Shown piece after piece: positions 21,293 through 32,118 of a stretch of DNA of 64,000 nucleotides. A model generated the notes under the pieces. The model saw nothing but the letters and a program-made list of their open reading frames with translations, was not told the DNA's origin and did not search any database. The position numbers and the translations under genes were made by a program. The DNA is from Sporopachydermia quercuum (taxonomy: Eukaryota > Ascomycota > Sporopachydermiomycetes > Sporopachydermiales > Sporopachydermiaceae): positions 496,001 to 560,000 of the forward strand of contig BCGN01000009.1 in assembly GCA_001599295.1 (NCBI GenBank), in the 5' to 3' direction. Position 1 is the stretch's first letter. Each line of letters starts with the position of its first letter.

Positions 21293-21997
21293 CATTAAAT
21301 ATAGGCAGAGAGCTGATCGTTCGAGGGTTGAGTTGAGTTGGTGTTATGGTGAGCGAGTTTAATTGAGGGTACTTAAAGGTACTGGTTTTAGTTAGGTTAT
21401 GATCTTGCTGTATTGATAGTAGTGCTTTTGAGGATTTGGGGATGTTTCAAAGGAGCTCGTTTAATAAGTGCTGGTCATTGATACAATCAACAGATGATGT
21501 AAGGGCACTGAGGCAGGCCCTGATTCATCTTACAGCTTGAAGATATAAGACCCGTGAGCTATTTGGGAGGTACAAAAGTCTTTTGAAACGACATCTTGCT
21601 AGTCACTAAAAAGTCTATTGACACCATTCATACGACATGCTACCTACTTTTTTCTCAGATTTCGCTTGTATACAACTTTAGCTTTCATACTATAACGCAA
21701 ATTCAATACCTTCCGCTGGTGAAATTACCCCACGTCTCATCTCATCATTTCCTTTATAGGAAAACCGGTCACATGACGAAACATGAAAAATCTCATCAGG
21801 TGTTTTATTAGTTATCGTTTATAGTGTTTCCTTTAATCAAAGTGTGTACTATTGTCATGAATATTTATGTTTATGAATTCATAATTAATCAACAAGACAT
21901 CCATAAAAATATTGTTTTCTTTCTCTTCTAAAGGATCTGAGCACGGCAGTTTTCGATAAAGATTGCTAGGAAATACTACTGTTTGTGAGCTCATATA

Positions 21998-23233
21998 ATG
22001 AAAAGGCTGTTCAAAGTAGCTCGATCTGAAAGATACCCTTACAACAACAATAACAACAGAAGTAACAATGGAATTGAGGTAGAAACAATCGCTGATGGAG
22101 AAAATTTTTCGAATAGCAGCAATGAAACCAGTATTGATAATTATGAAGCAGAAACTATCACTGGACCAGGATTAAGGACAAGAACNAATGCGCCAAGCAT
22201 CGGTGGATCTTCCTTATCTGTCACTTTATATGACGGTACAGCATCAACAACTGATGCATCGACATTGTTAGAAAGACAGCGTAATGCTAGAGGGAATCCT
22301 GATTATTCAATAGCTATTTATGGCAGTTTATTCAAAAGTGGGATATACATTTTCAATGATTTCAACTCCTTAACAGCAGAAAGACATCAACCGTATCTAC
22401 AGGCAATAAGTCATAAAAGCTTCAAAAGGAAAGCTCCTTATATGACCATTTATAAATTTCCTGTACTCCAGGAAACATTACCATCAAGCTTAGATACTAA
22501 TGCCAGTGTCAAACAAGCATACTGCGTTGTTCACCAGGATATTCTTGGTAATAATACCATCAAATACACCTTAGAATTCAACTGTGTTCTCAACCCAGCA
22601 ATTCAACGATACCTAGACGATTTCCATTCCCCATACGATCCAGATAGCAGTTTTAACCGTCAAGGCAACGTTAAAAGCTCAGAGAAGAAAGCAGCAAAAG
22701 TAATTATGATCAACGACGGGAAATCTCTCACTACAGATACTGTTATCAATGGCCTAAGGCTTGTATGGTATGGAACAACAGGGGTAGCATCTACATTTGG
22801 TAGTGGATATTTTCAACTGTTAGCTGATAATGATCATAAAACAAACACCGAAGTTTATTTGGAATATCTACGAGATAATGTTCAAGGATCCTTTGAGAAA
22901 TACATGGCGACCCATACAGACATTAGAAGAACTTTAGCTGGTAGTGTACCTATTATTGCTACCTATTCCAATAAGACTAACAATGCAATAATACCCATAT
23001 CAATTTCTGACTTGAATAAGAAAAGAAGAATGAAACAATTAGGTCATTTTGCCTTCTGGATATATAACGACGGTCGGAATTCTACTAGAATGGTTGATAC
23101 TGTTCATCCTCCTGCCTTAACAGAGCTGATCTTATGTATGGGCCTTATTCTACGAGAGCAAGAGACAAGGAAGGTGATTGGTAGTTACTCAAACTCCAGC
23201 TCAAATTTTGCTAATATTTCAATGACTCTCTAA
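21998..23233 (+). CDS. Conserved-looking fungal protein, function unknown
   Basis: A 411-residue protein with an ATG start. Residues 1-90 are disordered (Asn runs, Ser/Thr-rich). From about 100 to the end it looks globular and beta-rich: NPDYSIAIYGSLFKSGIYIF, then SHKSFKRKAPYMTIYKFP, NTIKYTLEFNCVLNP, GLRLVWYGTTGVASTFGSGY, then GHFAFWIYNDGRNSTRMV and a helical ELILCMGLILREQETRK. Alternating strands around a WYG...FGSG core recall tubby/LURP-like folds, but that is only an impression. There is no signal peptide or membrane span. It is clearly coding by composition. One codon is ambiguous near 22186. Confidence 0.75.
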   Translation: MKRLFKVARSERYPYNNNNNRSNNGIEVETIADGENFSNSSNETSIDNYEAETITGPGLRTRXNAPSIGGSSLSVTLYDGTASTTDASTLLERQRNARGNPDYSIAIYGSLFKSGIYIFNDFNSLTAERHQPYLQAISHKSFKRKAPYMTIYKFPVLQETLPSSLDTNASVKQAYCVVHQDILGNNTIKYTLEFNCVLNPAIQRYLDDFHSPYDPDSSFNRQGNVKSSEKKAAKVIMINDGKSLTTDTVINGLRLVWYGTTGVASTFGSGYFQLLADNDHKTNTEVYLEYLRDNVQGSFEKYMATHTDIRRTLAGSVPIIATYSNKTNNAIIPISISDLNKKRRMKQLGHFAFWIYNDGRNSTRMVDTVHPPALTELILCMGLILREQETRKVIGSYSNSSSNFANISMTL

Positions 23234-23883
23234 TTTTGGTTTTGTTAGATTTAGTTTATGAAGTATGTCTGATGGGTTTATGTGTAGATATTATAAGTGA
23301 TAAGTTTGGATAAGAACATGATGGATAATTAGCTTGCAATAAGCTACTACTTATTGTTGAACAACATAACTAAGAAAGTCAATCTATCAACAGATATCTT
23401 TATGATTCTAAATGGTTTTACCATTAAAGAGCACTGGATACTACTCATAATATATGTTCCAATGGTAAATCAGCACTTCAGCGAAATGTGATCAAATATG
23501 TCAGTAACGATGATATCAACGAAAATGTGATATGTCGATTGACTTTACTATTTACTATTCATGCTAAGCAACATGAACAACATAAACAACAACAGCATGT
23601 ATCTACAAGTCATTTCACTTCTGGATAATGAGTTATTCGCACTTAACTCTACAGGTCAATGTTTACACAAGCTTACTTTACTGGTAGTCTGATCTTGTTA
23701 ACTACTATACTATAACAACTATATTGTACACTATATACTAATTGCTGAAAACTATCAGATCATGTTATCAAATATTAAGGTATTTTATTGATTACTTTTC
23801 ATAGCAACTCTCTATGTGATACTTCACCAGGAAATAACACACACAACACACACACATAACAGATCAACAGTTATCATCTATGC
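23234..23883. other. Convergent 3' region with CA microsatellite
   Basis: 650 bp between tail-to-tail genes. It has AACAACATAAACAACAACAG-type A/C-rich sequence near 23575-23600 and a CA-rich run (ACACACAACACACACACA) near 23835-23858. No gene is seen. Confidence 0.6.
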
Positions 23884-25302
23884 TTATATCTGGGTCACGG
23901 TTATTGATATAGTGGAAGTGGTCGTGTTTGGTCTTATGCTCAAAGTTGTTCCATTATCTGAGTAGTAGAAGAAAGAAGCGTCAGATGAAATAAAACCATC
24001 ATTCCAGTCTTCATCATCTGAAGTGCATGTTGGCTCTTCAGGTTTTGTAGTGATAGTACTGGTATCAATGGTACTAGAGGGCTCAACAGTAGTAGACTCA
24101 ACAGTAGTGGGCTCAACAGTACTTGAAGGCTCAAAAGTGGTAGGGTCAACAGTACTAGGCTCTAAAGTACTTGGCTCTAAAGTACTAGAAGGCTCATTAG
24201 TAGTGGTCTCTGAAGTACTAGAAGGTTCAACGGTACTAGTAGGCTCTAAAGTAGGCTCAACAGTACTTGAAGATTCAACAGATTCAATAGTACTATTGCT
24301 AAAACTGGTATTTTCGGGATCTATCAAAATTGAGGCACTTGTTGGCTGGGGTATTGTTGTGGATGGTATTGTCGAATTAGAGTATGAACTCGATAAACTT
24401 GATGAAGATGGAGACAATGTTGATAACCAAGCTTTCTGGGCATCTAATGATGTTGCAGAACTCACTTCAGCAGTGGAAACAACCTCCGAAGACGTTGTAT
24501 TTGCAATTGAGTATCCCCTGGTTGAAGAAGCAACTGAACTAGATGATGATAGTGTTGTGCTTGCAGTGGTATAATTGGAATCCGATGTCAATGTAGGATA
24601 CAAGGCTCCTAATGTTGCAGTTGCAGTAGATGATGATCCATAAGAAGTACTATTCACATATAACGTGGCAGAAGGTATAGTGACGTTATAAATATTCGAG
24701 GTTGTTTTAGTGAGATAAGACCCATTCTGACTTTGAGTGTAAATACCAGATAACACATTAGTCACAGCATTTGGATAAACAGTGATAGTAGATGTACTCT
24801 CAAATCCATATACATAAGAATCAATTGTTGAGGTTCTTTGAATAGTAGACGTTGGAAGTGTAGTAAAGCTGGTAACAGTAGAAGCTGTTGCTTGACCACT
24901 GGATGCAGTTATATATTTGTCTAGCTGTTGACCTCCTTTAGTATAGGTTACAGTGTAATCAGGGTCGATATATGAAGCAGGATTTGAAGAAGAGCTACCA
25001 CTAGTGGATGCAGAATCACTNACAGAAGTAGTATATGAATCGTATGGTCCTCCTGATGGTGTTACTGTTACAGTTTTTGAATCGTCAGAACCATCGACAT
25101 TAACCAAAGGATAAGTTATGGATTCAGTGAAAGGATGCTCTGACTTTTGCAAATGACAGTCAGTTCCGTATACTGTTACGGTTTCTATCATGGGAGGCCA
25201 AATCCAAGGTGTGTCTGGTGAGTTTTCCTCTTCTTTCGGTACTGGGACAGCATTTACCAATGCTATGAGAATTGAGCTCAGAAATAGTTTATTAATCAGC
25301 AT
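23884..25302 (-). CDS. Secreted Ser/Thr-rich cell-wall mannoprotein-like protein
   Basis: 472 residues from the ATG at 25302. This start gives a clear signal peptide (MLINKLFLSSILIALVNA, cleavage before VPVPKE); the longer open frame adds an N-terminus that would bury it. A short conserved-looking head with WIWPPMIETVTVYGTDC is followed by Ser/Thr-rich sequence with many N-glycosylation sequons, then a degenerate repeat region (units such as TVEPSST, TLEPST, TTVEPT). The C-terminus (TCTSDDEDWNDGFISS, then TSTISITVTQI) lacks the hydrophobic GPI tail expected of anchored adhesins. A secreted or non-covalently wall-bound protein is the best reading. The family is not identified. Confidence 0.75.
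   Translation of the reverse strand: MLINKLFLSSILIALVNAVPVPKEEENSPDTPWIWPPMIETVTVYGTDCHLQKSEHPFTESITYPLVNVDGSDDSKTVTVTPSGGPYDSYTTSXSDSASTSGSSSSNPASYIDPDYTVTYTKGGQQLDKYITASSGQATASTVTSFTTLPTSTIQRTSTIDSYVYGFESTSTITVYPNAVTNVLSGIYTQSQNGSYLTKTTSNIYNVTIPSATLYVNSTSYGSSSTATATLGALYPTLTSDSNYTTASTTLSSSSSVASSTRGYSIANTTSSEVVSTAEVSSATSLDAQKAWLSTLSPSSSSLSSSYSNSTIPSTTIPQPTSASILIDPENTSFSNSTIESVESSSTVEPTLEPTSTVEPSSTSETTTNEPSSTLEPSTLEPSTVDPTTFEPSSTVEPTTVESTTVEPSSTIDTSTITTKPEEPTCTSDDEDWNDGFISSDASFFYYSDNGTTLSIRPNTTTSTISITVTQI
24058..24290 (-). repeat. Degenerate tandem repeat coding for EPSST-type units
   Basis: On the plus strand it reads as repeated GGCTCAACAGTACT-like units of about 15-18 bp, encoding Glu-Pro-Ser/Thr repeats in the wall protein. 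Such tracts change length readily in yeast wall genes. Confidence 0.75.
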
Positions 25303-28274
25303 TTTAATAAGTTTAGCGTTTTCTGATAATTTTCTTTTGAATTCTAACCAATTGTATTGATTGTTTCTTCTATATGTTGTAGTTGTGTGAATTAGCGAAT
25401 GCCTTTTTGACTGGTGATATAGTATCACTTAGTTGCAATTAACGGGATTCTCTAGTTGAGCAAGACTGGATGATTTGAATCAGTTTTAAACGAATGACTG
25501 GAAGTTAGTTTCCTTGTATTTTTTTAGTTGCTGAAAGAGAGATAAATCATATAGCTTCTCTGTTCTTTTATTGCGATAGTAACATAAGTGTTGTACTGTA
25601 TTAAAAAGAAAGAAAGAATAGGTTAAAATCTCTTATTGCCGTCGATCGTAACTCGATACAATAAACTGGCAAAACAAAGAGGGATGTTTGAAATTTGTGT
25701 AGTGTTGTGCCACCAAAGAGAAAATGCCATTGTTATATACCTTACAATAAAATTTTGCGTCAGAAAAGATAGACATCATGATTGTATGGCTGGTTGGAGT
25801 TCAATTCGTACTGATTGAATTGAAGGTAACTCGACGCGATTTTCGGGACAAACATTGGATATTAGATTTATTATGTAAACAAGTAGAAAGTGATTGAATT
25901 TAGTAATAACAATGATCATAATGAGTTTGTTTTCATTGTTTCAAATGGCTGGCAGGTTATATGGAAGAAGAGTTGCATACCATATTTGGTTATACAATAG
26001 GACCCATGATCATTAAGTTAGAGCACTGACAGGGATACTTGGATACTTCGTATATTTATGGCTGGTGGTAGAGATGATTTGAATATTTAATTTTCATTAT
26101 ACGAGTAGCAATAAGGTGATGATGCACATTATTTGGTTCGAAACGACGAAAGGATGAGAAGTACTTTAGGAGGTGAGGTATATTGATGCTGGTTAGTAAA
26201 TTCCAGAAAAGGAAGGAATATTAGTCAAATTGGGATGAGTTTGTTAACTTAATTAAGGTTTGACAATTAAGGTTCTAGATGCAGGGTTTTACATTACGAG
26301 GCAGTTGAAGGGAGTCTTTCTGTGAAATAATAGATGTGGTGGCAAAATACAGTAAATATGTTTTTCTAAACAATGCGAAAGATGATATGATTACTTTCAA
26401 TTAAATTTATTGGAAATTATATGTTTACCCTTTTCATTACCAATTTGAGCATTTAAATACTCTACACATATTATTCTGAACCATTTACTAATAAAGAAGG
26501 ATTTACTAATAAGTTAAGCTAGATTGGGACTAGTCTTGCATACTGTTAAACTAAGTTTTATAAACTCTATTTTAGCTTAACTCAATTCAGCAAACCTCAA
26601 CCATCTGACTCAACTCCAATTGACTACTATAGGTCATTCTTTGGTTGGTGTGATAGAAAGAAAAATTGTTGGTGAATTAATTTTCCAATTAAATGCTCCA
26701 ATTTAATCTCACCAAACTGAGATTTCGGAGTCAAACTTTTGGCGAACTAAGAATACGGCATATGAATTTTAGAAATCCCGAACAAGTCTATCCACACTCT
26801 TCTCGTAGGTTATTAACCAAATAAATGTAAGACAAAGAAATATATATTGTACAAATAAATAGCTAGCTCTCTAAAGAAGCATGCTATTTAACTCCGCTGG
26901 GTCCGAACCTATTCTATTCTATTTCTTCAACAAGCTCGACAGCTTATTAAAGGAATAGAATACCCACGATTCATCACTCAGAACAACTAACTAAACAGAG
27001 TATCCGTCAGTTCAATATCTACCCATCAAATTTAACAATCACCGTAAATAATTACAGTTGGAAGAGAACGCTAGTTCCTTTATCGTTTCATTATATTTTA
27101 TATCAAATGACTTTTAAGCATATTATTTTCTCCTGAAGTCCTCTTGTGATTCACTACCTAAATGAGATATATTGAGTCTACTTACCTGCCATCGTTTCTC
27201 TATTGGGAAGGTGTCAAATTTAAAGTTTGTTTCTTCAAAAACACGTTAACCTTAAAACCGTTTTGTTAACCTTATTTTTCAGATTTCTCAAATCCAGCGA
27301 TGATCTTTGTTTGACATATATTATAACAATGTAAGATTTATTGGTTTGAGAAGTTTTGGTATATGAATGATTAAGATGATTGTCTAGGTTCTTATTCAAG
27401 ATAATTCTTTGGAGTTCTTTTAGCAAGCTGGTGAAGTTTGACAGCTGATAAAGTTTACCATGCATTTTGAACAGGCATTGATTCCTTCATTTAATTCTAA
27501 CTACCGATTTGACATTGACTTCATCATTAGATGAGCCTGGCTTTGTTGTAATGCATTGACTTTTATAGAAAACATTTTTCCAAAGAAGTTGGTTCGTTTC
27601 TATGGCATCAAATAATAAAAGAGCTCGGGGAGTTTTGCGGAAACTCTTTGATTACATTGAGTTATTGGTTCCAATGTTATGTGTTTCATCGAACGAATTA
27701 ACAGTATTCATATGGGTCATCTGGCAAATGGTTCGACACCTGAGGCAACATTTCACTTTGAAAAGCTTTAGATTTTATTTTTTGAAGTGTTATATTATGA
27801 GGTTTTATTTTTCTGTGTTTTCACCATTTTAACTTACAGAAAATGCTGGTTAGTTATAGCAATATTTATACAGAAATATGATTTTCATACTCCTGATTTC
27901 TCTGATTCAAGCCTCTCCTATGAATGTATCTGACAGAGAGCTGTATGCGGTTATTTTGAGAACTATACTTATAATTCCTGTTGTGACTATCCATAATAGC
28001 AGAGAACATCTGAACAAACTGTTTCTGGAGAGAATTCTTCTGGAATAAATAAGCTCTTAAACTTTTCTCTCGCATGATCGGCAGAACAGAATATGCGTTA
28101 TCAACAGCTTGTTAATCAACTCATGAAGACATAAAAATAAAATTAATTCAACCCATATTATACACATTATATATCCTTAACCAACAATAATAATAATAAT
28201 ATTTTTTTACTGCATAATACTATGATCCAATTTGGTTACTTATCAATACCTCATCTCTATCAATATCCATTTGA
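25303..28274. other. Long intergenic region, wall protein to SNT309
   Basis: About 3 kb, the longest gene-free stretch. It is the promoter side of the wall-protein gene and the SNT309 3' side. Frames at 25636-25818, 27235-27465, 27602-27832 and 27866-28075 are short and unlike proteins. It has a direct repeat of ATTTACTAATAA near 26483 and 26501 and an AAT run at 28185-28200. No tRNA or transposon remnant was recognised. Confidence 0.5.
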
Positions 28275-28960
28275 TCAACTTAGCTGAGCAGAAGCAATCG
28301 CTATATTGATCTCAATACAATTTCTGACAGCTTTTTTCCATCGATCCTCCAAGTACACTATTGTTGACTCCACTTCTGTTTGCCTTCTCTTTCTCTCTAT
28401 GTTTATTTCTTCTACTAGCTTCCGTTTCCGTTCTAATTCTTCACCTGCAAATTCCGAAGCTTGCTTGAGATCTTCATTGCCCACAAGCCATTTATTTCTT
28501 TCAAATTCATTCATTAATTCGTATGCTCTTAAGCTCAATTCTGCATAAATCAAGCACGTTTTCCTCCGTTCTGTAGCCTCCTGCGTAGAGTCCTTTGAGT
28601 CCGGATAGGTAAACTTCGATATATCAATACCTCCAATCGACCAATTGTCTATAGTATGTCCTTCAATTTGTAGTTTCTCCAGTTCTACTATTTGCTTTTC
28701 TAATGCCAATTTCTGCAAAGAATTTGAATCTATGATCCCAAATCTCTCTCTTAAATCAGGATGTAATAGTTGTTTCGGCAGTTGGTCAAACTCTTCTTTG
28801 ATCAGAGCCTCAATGCTTTGTCTATCTGAATATTCTTTGTCGATATCTATTTAGAAATGTTAGTATTCCCACATTAAAAGTCGATGATATATTGAAATCG
28901 TCTGATATCAAGAACCCAGTAAAACATACAGCTTAGACAGTCAATGACAGTAGAATCCAT
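28275..28960 (-). CDS. SNT309: Pre-mRNA splicing factor Snt309/SPF27 (BCAS2 family)
   Basis: Helical component of the Prp19-associated NineTeen Complex of the spliceosome. Two exons on the minus strand: 28930-28960 (31 nt) and 28275-28846, giving 200 residues (175 in S. cerevisiae, 225 in human BCAS2). The intron (28847-28929, 83 bp) has GTATGT and TACTAAC. The junction yields MDSTVIDCLSYIDKEYSD, comparable with the BCAS2 start (VVDALPYFDQGYE). The C-terminal helix, WLVGNEDLKQASEFAGEELE then VEEINIERKRRQTEV, aligns with the BCAS2 NENLVHMIEHAQKELQ and DLNWQRK region. In S. cerevisiae SNT309 (YPR101W) sits beside RPL11A (YPR102C), as here. A splicing factor whose own message needs splicing. Confidence 0.88.
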
Positions 28961-29590
28961 TCTTAACGGTATATCGGAAGTGAATTTGGATAGTTGCGGT
29001 AATACAAGGCTGAATGTCAGTGGAAGCCACTACAATTGAAAATTGTCACAGTTATTCAACTCTGTCTATCAATTGCAGATTCACTATTGATTAATAAAAT
29101 AGTAATGAGAACATTAAGACAAACTAATGGGAAGAGTAATTGTAAATAAATGTGTGAAGAGCTAAGGACGAAAATAATATTTACTGAAAATAGCATTCAT
29201 GATTATATAATCAGAATAAAACAAATACTACCCTATTATGTCACGTGCCCTAATGAAGGTTTGTACTGATTATTGTATTAAGTGCTGATAAATACCCAGA
29301 ACTAAGAACATATCATCACTCATGCGCACATCAAATCTCGGCAAAAATGTTTGGGGGATTTCCATGACAATGAAAATTATGTATGTTGGACTGAGTGAAT
29401 ACGTGAGTGGGAACGCAAACCAAACGCAACAGCATACTGACTAACAGAGAGTTAACCTTCTCAAACTACTTCTTGTCCTATACAAATATTATAGGATCCT
29501 TTTTGCTTAACACATTTAAAATATCTGCTGAAAGTGTATTGTGGACTCTGATAACCATTGTCATAATCAGTAATAACCAATATATTCAAA
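28961..29590. promoter_or_regulatory. Divergent promoter of SNT309 and RPL11
   Basis: 630 bp. It holds a perfect palindrome GATTATATAATC (29201-29212), TCACGTG directly followed by CCCTAA (29241-29253), and GTGAGTGGG (29403-29411), the last shared with the RPL26 promoter. A 110-codon frame (29407-29739) spans it and the RPL11 intron; it is rejected. Confidence 0.6.
29241..29253 (+). promoter_or_regulatory. Abutting Cbf1-type and Tbf1-type sites upstream of RPL11
   Basis: TCACGTG (Cbf1 E-box) runs straight into CCCTAA (core of Tbf1/telomere-repeat-type sites), about 340 bp upstream of RPL11. In Candida albicans, ribosomal-protein genes are known to use Tbf1 and Cbf1 sites, so this pairing fits a pre-Rap1 style RP promoter (inference). 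Confidence 0.5.
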
Positions 29591-30531
29591 ATGGTATGTT
29601 TGAAAGTTGTAATATGGCTGGAATAATTGAGCTATTATGTGTAATGATTTTGGAAATGAAATGGTCAGCTTGTTCGAATGTTTGTTCTACAGAACTGGAC
29701 ATTGAGGTGTGCGGTATGAGGATTGTATTTGCAAAATAATTATGAACACCTGCAACGAATGATCCTGGTCAAAAATCATTAATCAATATCAAAGGAGGTT
29801 TGGCCTAGAAGTAAGAAGTTTATCATCTAAGCGACGGATAGCTAAATTGGATACTGAGTTTTAAAGAGTAGAATATTCAACATTTCACCATGAGCACGAG
29901 ATTTATAAATTTAAAGGCGAATACTCAGCAACTCTAATGCATTTTCACTGAAATATCTATTATCTTCAATCGCTTGTATTTATCAAATCTCAGTTTACTA
30001 ACATATTTGCAGAGTTCCTCTTCCAACCCTATGAAGAACATCTACATTGAGAAGCTAGTTCTCAATATCTGTGTCGGTGAATCCGGTGACAGATTGACCA
30101 GAGCTGCCAAGGTTTTGGAACAACTCTCTGGTCAAACTCCCGTCTACTCTAAGGCCAGATACACTGTCAGAACTTTCGGTATCAGAAGAAACGAAAAGAT
30201 TGCTGTTCACGTTACTGTTAGAGGACCTAAGGCTGAAGAAATTCTCGAAAGAGGTTTGAAGGTCAAGGAATACCAATTGAGAAACAGGAACTTCTCTGAG
30301 ACTGGTAACTTTGGTTTCGGTATTTCTGAACACATCGATTTGGGTATCAAGTATGATCCTTCTATTGGAATTTACGGTATGGATTTCTACGTTGTTTTGG
30401 GACGTCCTGGTGCTCGTGTTGCCAGAAGAAAGAGACTTAGAGGAACCATTGGTAACTCTCACAAGATTGACAAGGAAGACTCTATTGAATGGTTCAAGAA
30501 CAGATACGATGCTGATGTCTTAAACAAATAA
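29591..30531 (+). CDS. RPL11: 60S ribosomal protein L11 (uL5)
   Basis: Cytosolic large-subunit protein of the central protuberance that contacts 5S rRNA. The first coding exon is just ATG (29591-29593), followed at once by GTATGT. The 419-bp intron (29594-30012) ends with TACTAAC (29996-30002) and ATTTGCAG. Exon 2 (30013-30531) starts AGT TCC, giving [20 protein letters not shown] and 173 residues, against 174 in S. cerevisiae. The body is nearly invariant ([38 protein letters not shown]). S. cerevisiae RPL11 genes lack an intron as I recall. I looked for a box C/D snoRNA in the intron and found no convincing pair. Confidence 0.95.
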
Positions 30532-31248
30532 ACACACCAGTAGTATAATAATAAAAGATTGAATGTTTATTGTTAGTATGCTAGCATAAGATAAATTTTT
30601 ATCAGCAATGAAAAGTACTTTATTTTAAATGTTGCTGTTATATAATGACGATACTCCGATATGTTTTCCATTCATTGATACCTTTCTTCTTTTATCCTCG
30701 GTCAGATGCAGTACTGAGTATTAGGAACAGAGTAGCTTTTGTAGTGAAGTAACACTAACTCCTGCGACATCCTGCCAGTTTTCGGCTGTAACCGTATACG
30801 TTGTCCGTATACTTCGATATTGAACATTCCCACTCCTACTGTAGCTCTTCATGAGGTACGTCTTAATACTTATTTAAAGACGAACTTCTACTTCTAGCTT
30901 ATTCTATCTCTTCGAATCCTAGAGACCCATTTTCTAAACCTACTATCTTGCGTCTCATCTCATACTTATACTAATGTACATTGCATCTCACTTCGTTGGC
31001 CCCTCCAACACCCAAATCCAAAGCTCGCATAAGCTCACGTCTCCCCACAAATTTAGTCTCAACTCAGGGATTCCTGCTTAGCTCTTTGTACTATCATATC
31101 ATCGCACTAATAATCAAGCGTACAAATGGCAATTGCCACTACGATCCTTTATTGTTCCTTACAGTTGATAGTACGATAGAACGATACTATCAAGCATTAT
31201 TGCATCAGATCTGCATATCAAAGTATCAATCAGCATAATCAAGTTATA
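30532..31248. other. Intergenic, RPL11 to PRE2
   Basis: 717 bp with the RPL11 3' end and the PRE2 promoter, including a GTGGCAA core on the minus strand at 31133-31139. The 85-codon frame at 30981-31238 is not protein-like. Confidence 0.55.
31133..31139 (-). promoter_or_regulatory. PACE-like (Rpn4) core upstream of PRE2
   Basis: The minus strand reads AGTGGCAAT, matching 7 of 9 bases of the proteasome-associated control element GGTGGCAAA, 110 bp upstream of the PRE2 start. The match includes the invariant GTGGCAA core. Short and therefore tentative. Confidence 0.4.
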
Positions 31249-32118
31249 ATGGATGCTATATTCAAAAAATACACATCTGGCCGTTTGTATAACGAGGATT
31301 TGGGCCAAGATGAGTACGCACTAGTTGAGAGAAGACAACCAATGCAATATATAGGTGATGAAGCTCCAATTACTCCAGAATTAACGCTTCCTCCAATTTC
31401 TCAGCCAACAGCTTTCCTCAGAGCCCACACAGACGATTCTCAAAATCCTGATTGCAAAATCAAAATTGCTCATGGTACTACAACTCTAGCATTCAGATTC
31501 CAAGGTGGTATCGTAGTAGCTGTTGATTCTCGTGCTACAGCGGGTAACTGGATTGCCTCTCAAACCGTTAAGAAAGTGATTGAGATCAATCCATTTTTAT
31601 TAGGTACTATGGCAGGTGGTGCTGCTGATTGTCAATTCTGGGAAACTTGGCTTGGAACCCAGTGTCGATTTCATGAACTTCGAGAGAAATCGCGTATTTC
31701 TGTTGCCGGTGCAAGTAAAATCCTCTCTAATCTTATATATAGCTATAAAGGAATGGGTTTATCGATGGGTACAATGGTGTGTGGTTATACCAAATCAGAA
31801 GGACCAGCAATTTACTATGTTGATAGTGATGGAACAAGATTAAAAGGTGATATATTCTGCGTGGGATCAGGACAAACGTTTGCTTATGGTGTTTTAGATT
31901 CAAGTTATCATTGGGATTTAACTGTTGATGAAGCTCTAGCTTTAGGCAAAAGAAGTATTTTAGCTGCTACACATCGTGATGCTTATTCTGGTGGTTCTAT
32001 CAATTTATATCATGTCACCGAGAATGGTTGGATATATCATGGTAATTATGATGTTGGTGACTTATTCTGGAAAACAAAGGAAGAAGAGGGATCATTTAAT
32101 AATGTTGTTACTGTTTAA
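31249..32118 (+). CDS. PRE2: 20S proteasome subunit beta5 (chymotrypsin-like), Pre2
   Basis: Catalytic core subunit. 289 residues with a propeptide of 76 (287 total in S. cerevisiae). Autocleavage at Gly76-Thr77 (IKIAHG, then TTTLAF) exposes the nucleophile. The partner residues are present: Asp17 at 93 ([11 protein letters not shown]) and Lys33 at 109 (SQTVKKVIE), counted from the mature Thr1. The body is close to yeast Pre2 ([27 protein letters not shown]). No intron is needed. It lies between RPL11 and FHL1, as in S. cerevisiae (YPR102C-YPR103W-YPR104C). Confidence 0.97.
   Translation: MDAIFKKYTSGRLYNEDLGQDEYALVERRQPMQYIGDEAPITPELTLPPISQPTAFLRAHTDDSQNPDCKIKIAHGTTTLAFRFQGGIVVAVDSRATAGNWIASQTVKKVIEINPFLLGTMAGGAADCQFWETWLGTQCRFHELREKSRISVAGASKILSNLIYSYKGMGLSMGTMVCGYTKSEGPAIYYVDSDGTRLKGDIFCVGSGQTFAYGVLDSSYHWDLTVDEALALGKRSILAATHRDAYSGGSINLYHVTENGWIYHGNYDVGDLFWKTKEEEGSFNNVVTV

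Larger units (their letters stand above)
20797..21997. other. Divergent promoter region with G1/S-like and 11-mer motifs
   Basis: 1.2 kb between head-to-head genes. It holds GACGCGCGTC (21225-21234), TTTCGCGAA (21245-21253) and GATTATGTGAT (21282-21292), all within 70 bp. Minor open frames (21094-21276 minus, 21596-21811 plus) look non-coding. Confidence 0.6.

Noticed and set aside
29241-29253. Point-centromere element CDEI (TCACGTG)
   Set aside because: No adjacent 80-bp AT core or CDEIII-like TTTCCGAA block. The position upstream of RPL11 fits a Cbf1 promoter site.
29407-29739. 110-codon plus-strand frame
   Set aside because: It crosses the RPL11 promoter, the ATG exon and the start of its intron, and has no domain.
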